DNA of 64,000 nt from Mesorhizobium sp. M1E.F.Ca.ET.045.02.1.1. Its GTDB lineage: Bacteria; Pseudomonadota; Alphaproteobacteria; Rhizobiales; Rhizobiaceae. The notes below the pieces were generated by a model. It was not told the origin of the DNA, did not search any database, and worked only from the letters and a program-made list of their open reading frames with translations. Shown piece after piece: positions 63,599 through 64,000 of this stretch. The stretch's first letter is position 1. Each line of letters begins with the position of its first letter. Where the stretch lies: assembly GCF_003952485.1 (NCBI RefSeq), contig NZ_CP034447.1, positions 5,656,501 to 5,720,500 of the forward strand, read 5' to 3'. A program made the translations under genes and the position numbers.

Positions 63599-64000
63599 AT
63601 GAAAAGCACTGCTTATCTCTTTCGCGCCATGCTTGCCTTGTCGCTGCTCACCGGCTGTTCCAGCTACCGCCCGACACCCGCCGCCTTCCATGAAGTGCTC
63701 GACCAGCCTTACAGACTCGGCGCCGGCGACCGCATCCGCGTCACCGTCTTCGAGCAGGAAGGGCTGACCAACACCTACAGCGTCGACCAGTCCGGCTACA
63801 TCTCCTTCCCGCTCGTCGGCGCCGTGCCGGCGCGCGGCCACACCGCCCAGCAGTTGGAAAAGGAAATCGCCGACAAATTGCGCCAGGGATATCTGCGCGA
63901 TCCCGATGTGTCGGTCGAGATCGACCGCTACCGGCCGATCTTCGTCATGGGCGAAGTCGGCGCGGCGGGCCAGTATTCCTATGTGCCGGGATTGACCGTG
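63599..64000 (+). CDS. Wza-like polysaccharide export lipoprotein, N-terminal part
   Basis: The frame is open from the ATG at 63599 to the window end (134 codons). A lipoprotein signal has lipobox LLTGCS (Cys at about 18). Then comes the Poly_export domain: YRLGAGDRIRVTVFEQEGLTNTYSVDQSGYISFPLVGAVPARGHTAQQLEKEIADKLRQGYLRDPDVSVEI, and the start of a SLBB domain FVMGEVGAAGQYSYVPGLTV. It would form the outer-membrane channel for polysaccharide, working with the divergent Wzc-like protein. Confidence 0.92.
   Translation, partial: MKSTAYLFRAMLALSLLTGCSSYRPTPAAFHEVLDQPYRLGAGDRIRVTVFEQEGLTNTYSVDQSGYISFPLVGAVPARGHTAQQLEKEIADKLRQGYLRDPDVSVEIDRYRPIFVMGEVGAAGQYSYVPGLTV

Noticed and set aside
63503..63841. 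A 112-codon minus-strand frame over the start of the Wza-like gene
   Set aside because: Antisense to a clear lipoprotein signal and Poly_export domain.

Overview
The window reads as chromosomal DNA of a high-GC alphaproteobacterium of the order Hyphomicrobiales (Rhizobiales), most like Mesorhizobium. This rests on alphaproteobacterial gene content (NDUFA12-type complex I accessory protein, DUF2155, DUF2842, DUF2905, DUF6455, type-2 ArgC, the accB-accC-aat order, RNase E with an interrupted S1 domain), on a GC-rich codon style, and on three families of palindromic intergenic repeat of the kind scattered in rhizobial genomes. It is core-genome-like. I see no rRNA, tRNA, CRISPR array, insertion sequence, integrase or phage gene. 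The placement is inference; no search was run.

Layout. 1-8.8 kb: end of a membrane-protein gene, DUF2905, a TetR regulator divergent from a polyamine-type ABC importer operon that ends in a metallo-beta-lactamase-fold hydrolase, then NAD kinase and a DEAD-box helicase with a structured leader. 8.8-12.1 kb: small exported proteins, an OmpA-type lipoprotein and two GFA-fold proteins. 12.1-21 kb: release factor 2 (with a programmed +1 frameshift), penicillin-binding protein 1A, N-acetylmuramoyl-L-alanine amidase and RNase E. 21-30.2 kb: glutaminase and an aminotransferase, an M48 protease, a DsbA-like protein, then aroQ, accB, accC and aat, followed by DUF2155 and NDUFA12 proteins. 30.5-36 kb: panB-panC, a GNAT protein behind gatB, a DUF6455 protein, a CBS protein and a rhomboid protease. 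36.4-41.4 kb: a PAS protein, a tandem PilZ protein, a transglutaminase-like cysteine protease, a C-rich candidate small RNA, an NYN-LOTUS protein with an ankyrin partner, and a gamma carbonic anhydrase. 41.4-50.5 kb: a cytochrome P450, O-acetylhomoserine sulfhydrylase plus a cupin, a CoA-binding protein behind a scrambled ATPase gene, enoyl-CoA hydratase, a thioesterase, rplM-rpsI and a LysR regulator. 50.6-64 kb: aldo/keto reductase, a GDPD-type phosphodiesterase, an acyltransferase, agmatinase, argC, heme A synthase, a polysaccharide deacetylase, a FemAB/CelD-like acetyltransferase, an FKBP isomerase, and a divergent pair of polysaccharide export genes running off the right edge.

Most notable observations. 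(1) A COG3910-like ATPase gene at 46123-46895 has its central ~255 bp inverted: the Walker A part and the C-terminal tail are on the minus strand, while the Walker B and His-switch part is on the plus strand. (2) prfB carries the classical CTTTGAC frameshift site, so simple ORF calling loses its first 54 residues. (3) A repeat family has a conserved GTGyGCAGC loop on a stem that differs between copies by compensating changes. (4) A C-rich hairpin before a strong terminator at 38830-38912 is a candidate small RNA, with a G-quadruplex motif on the other strand. (5) The Wzc-like protein has lost a usable Walker A lysine.
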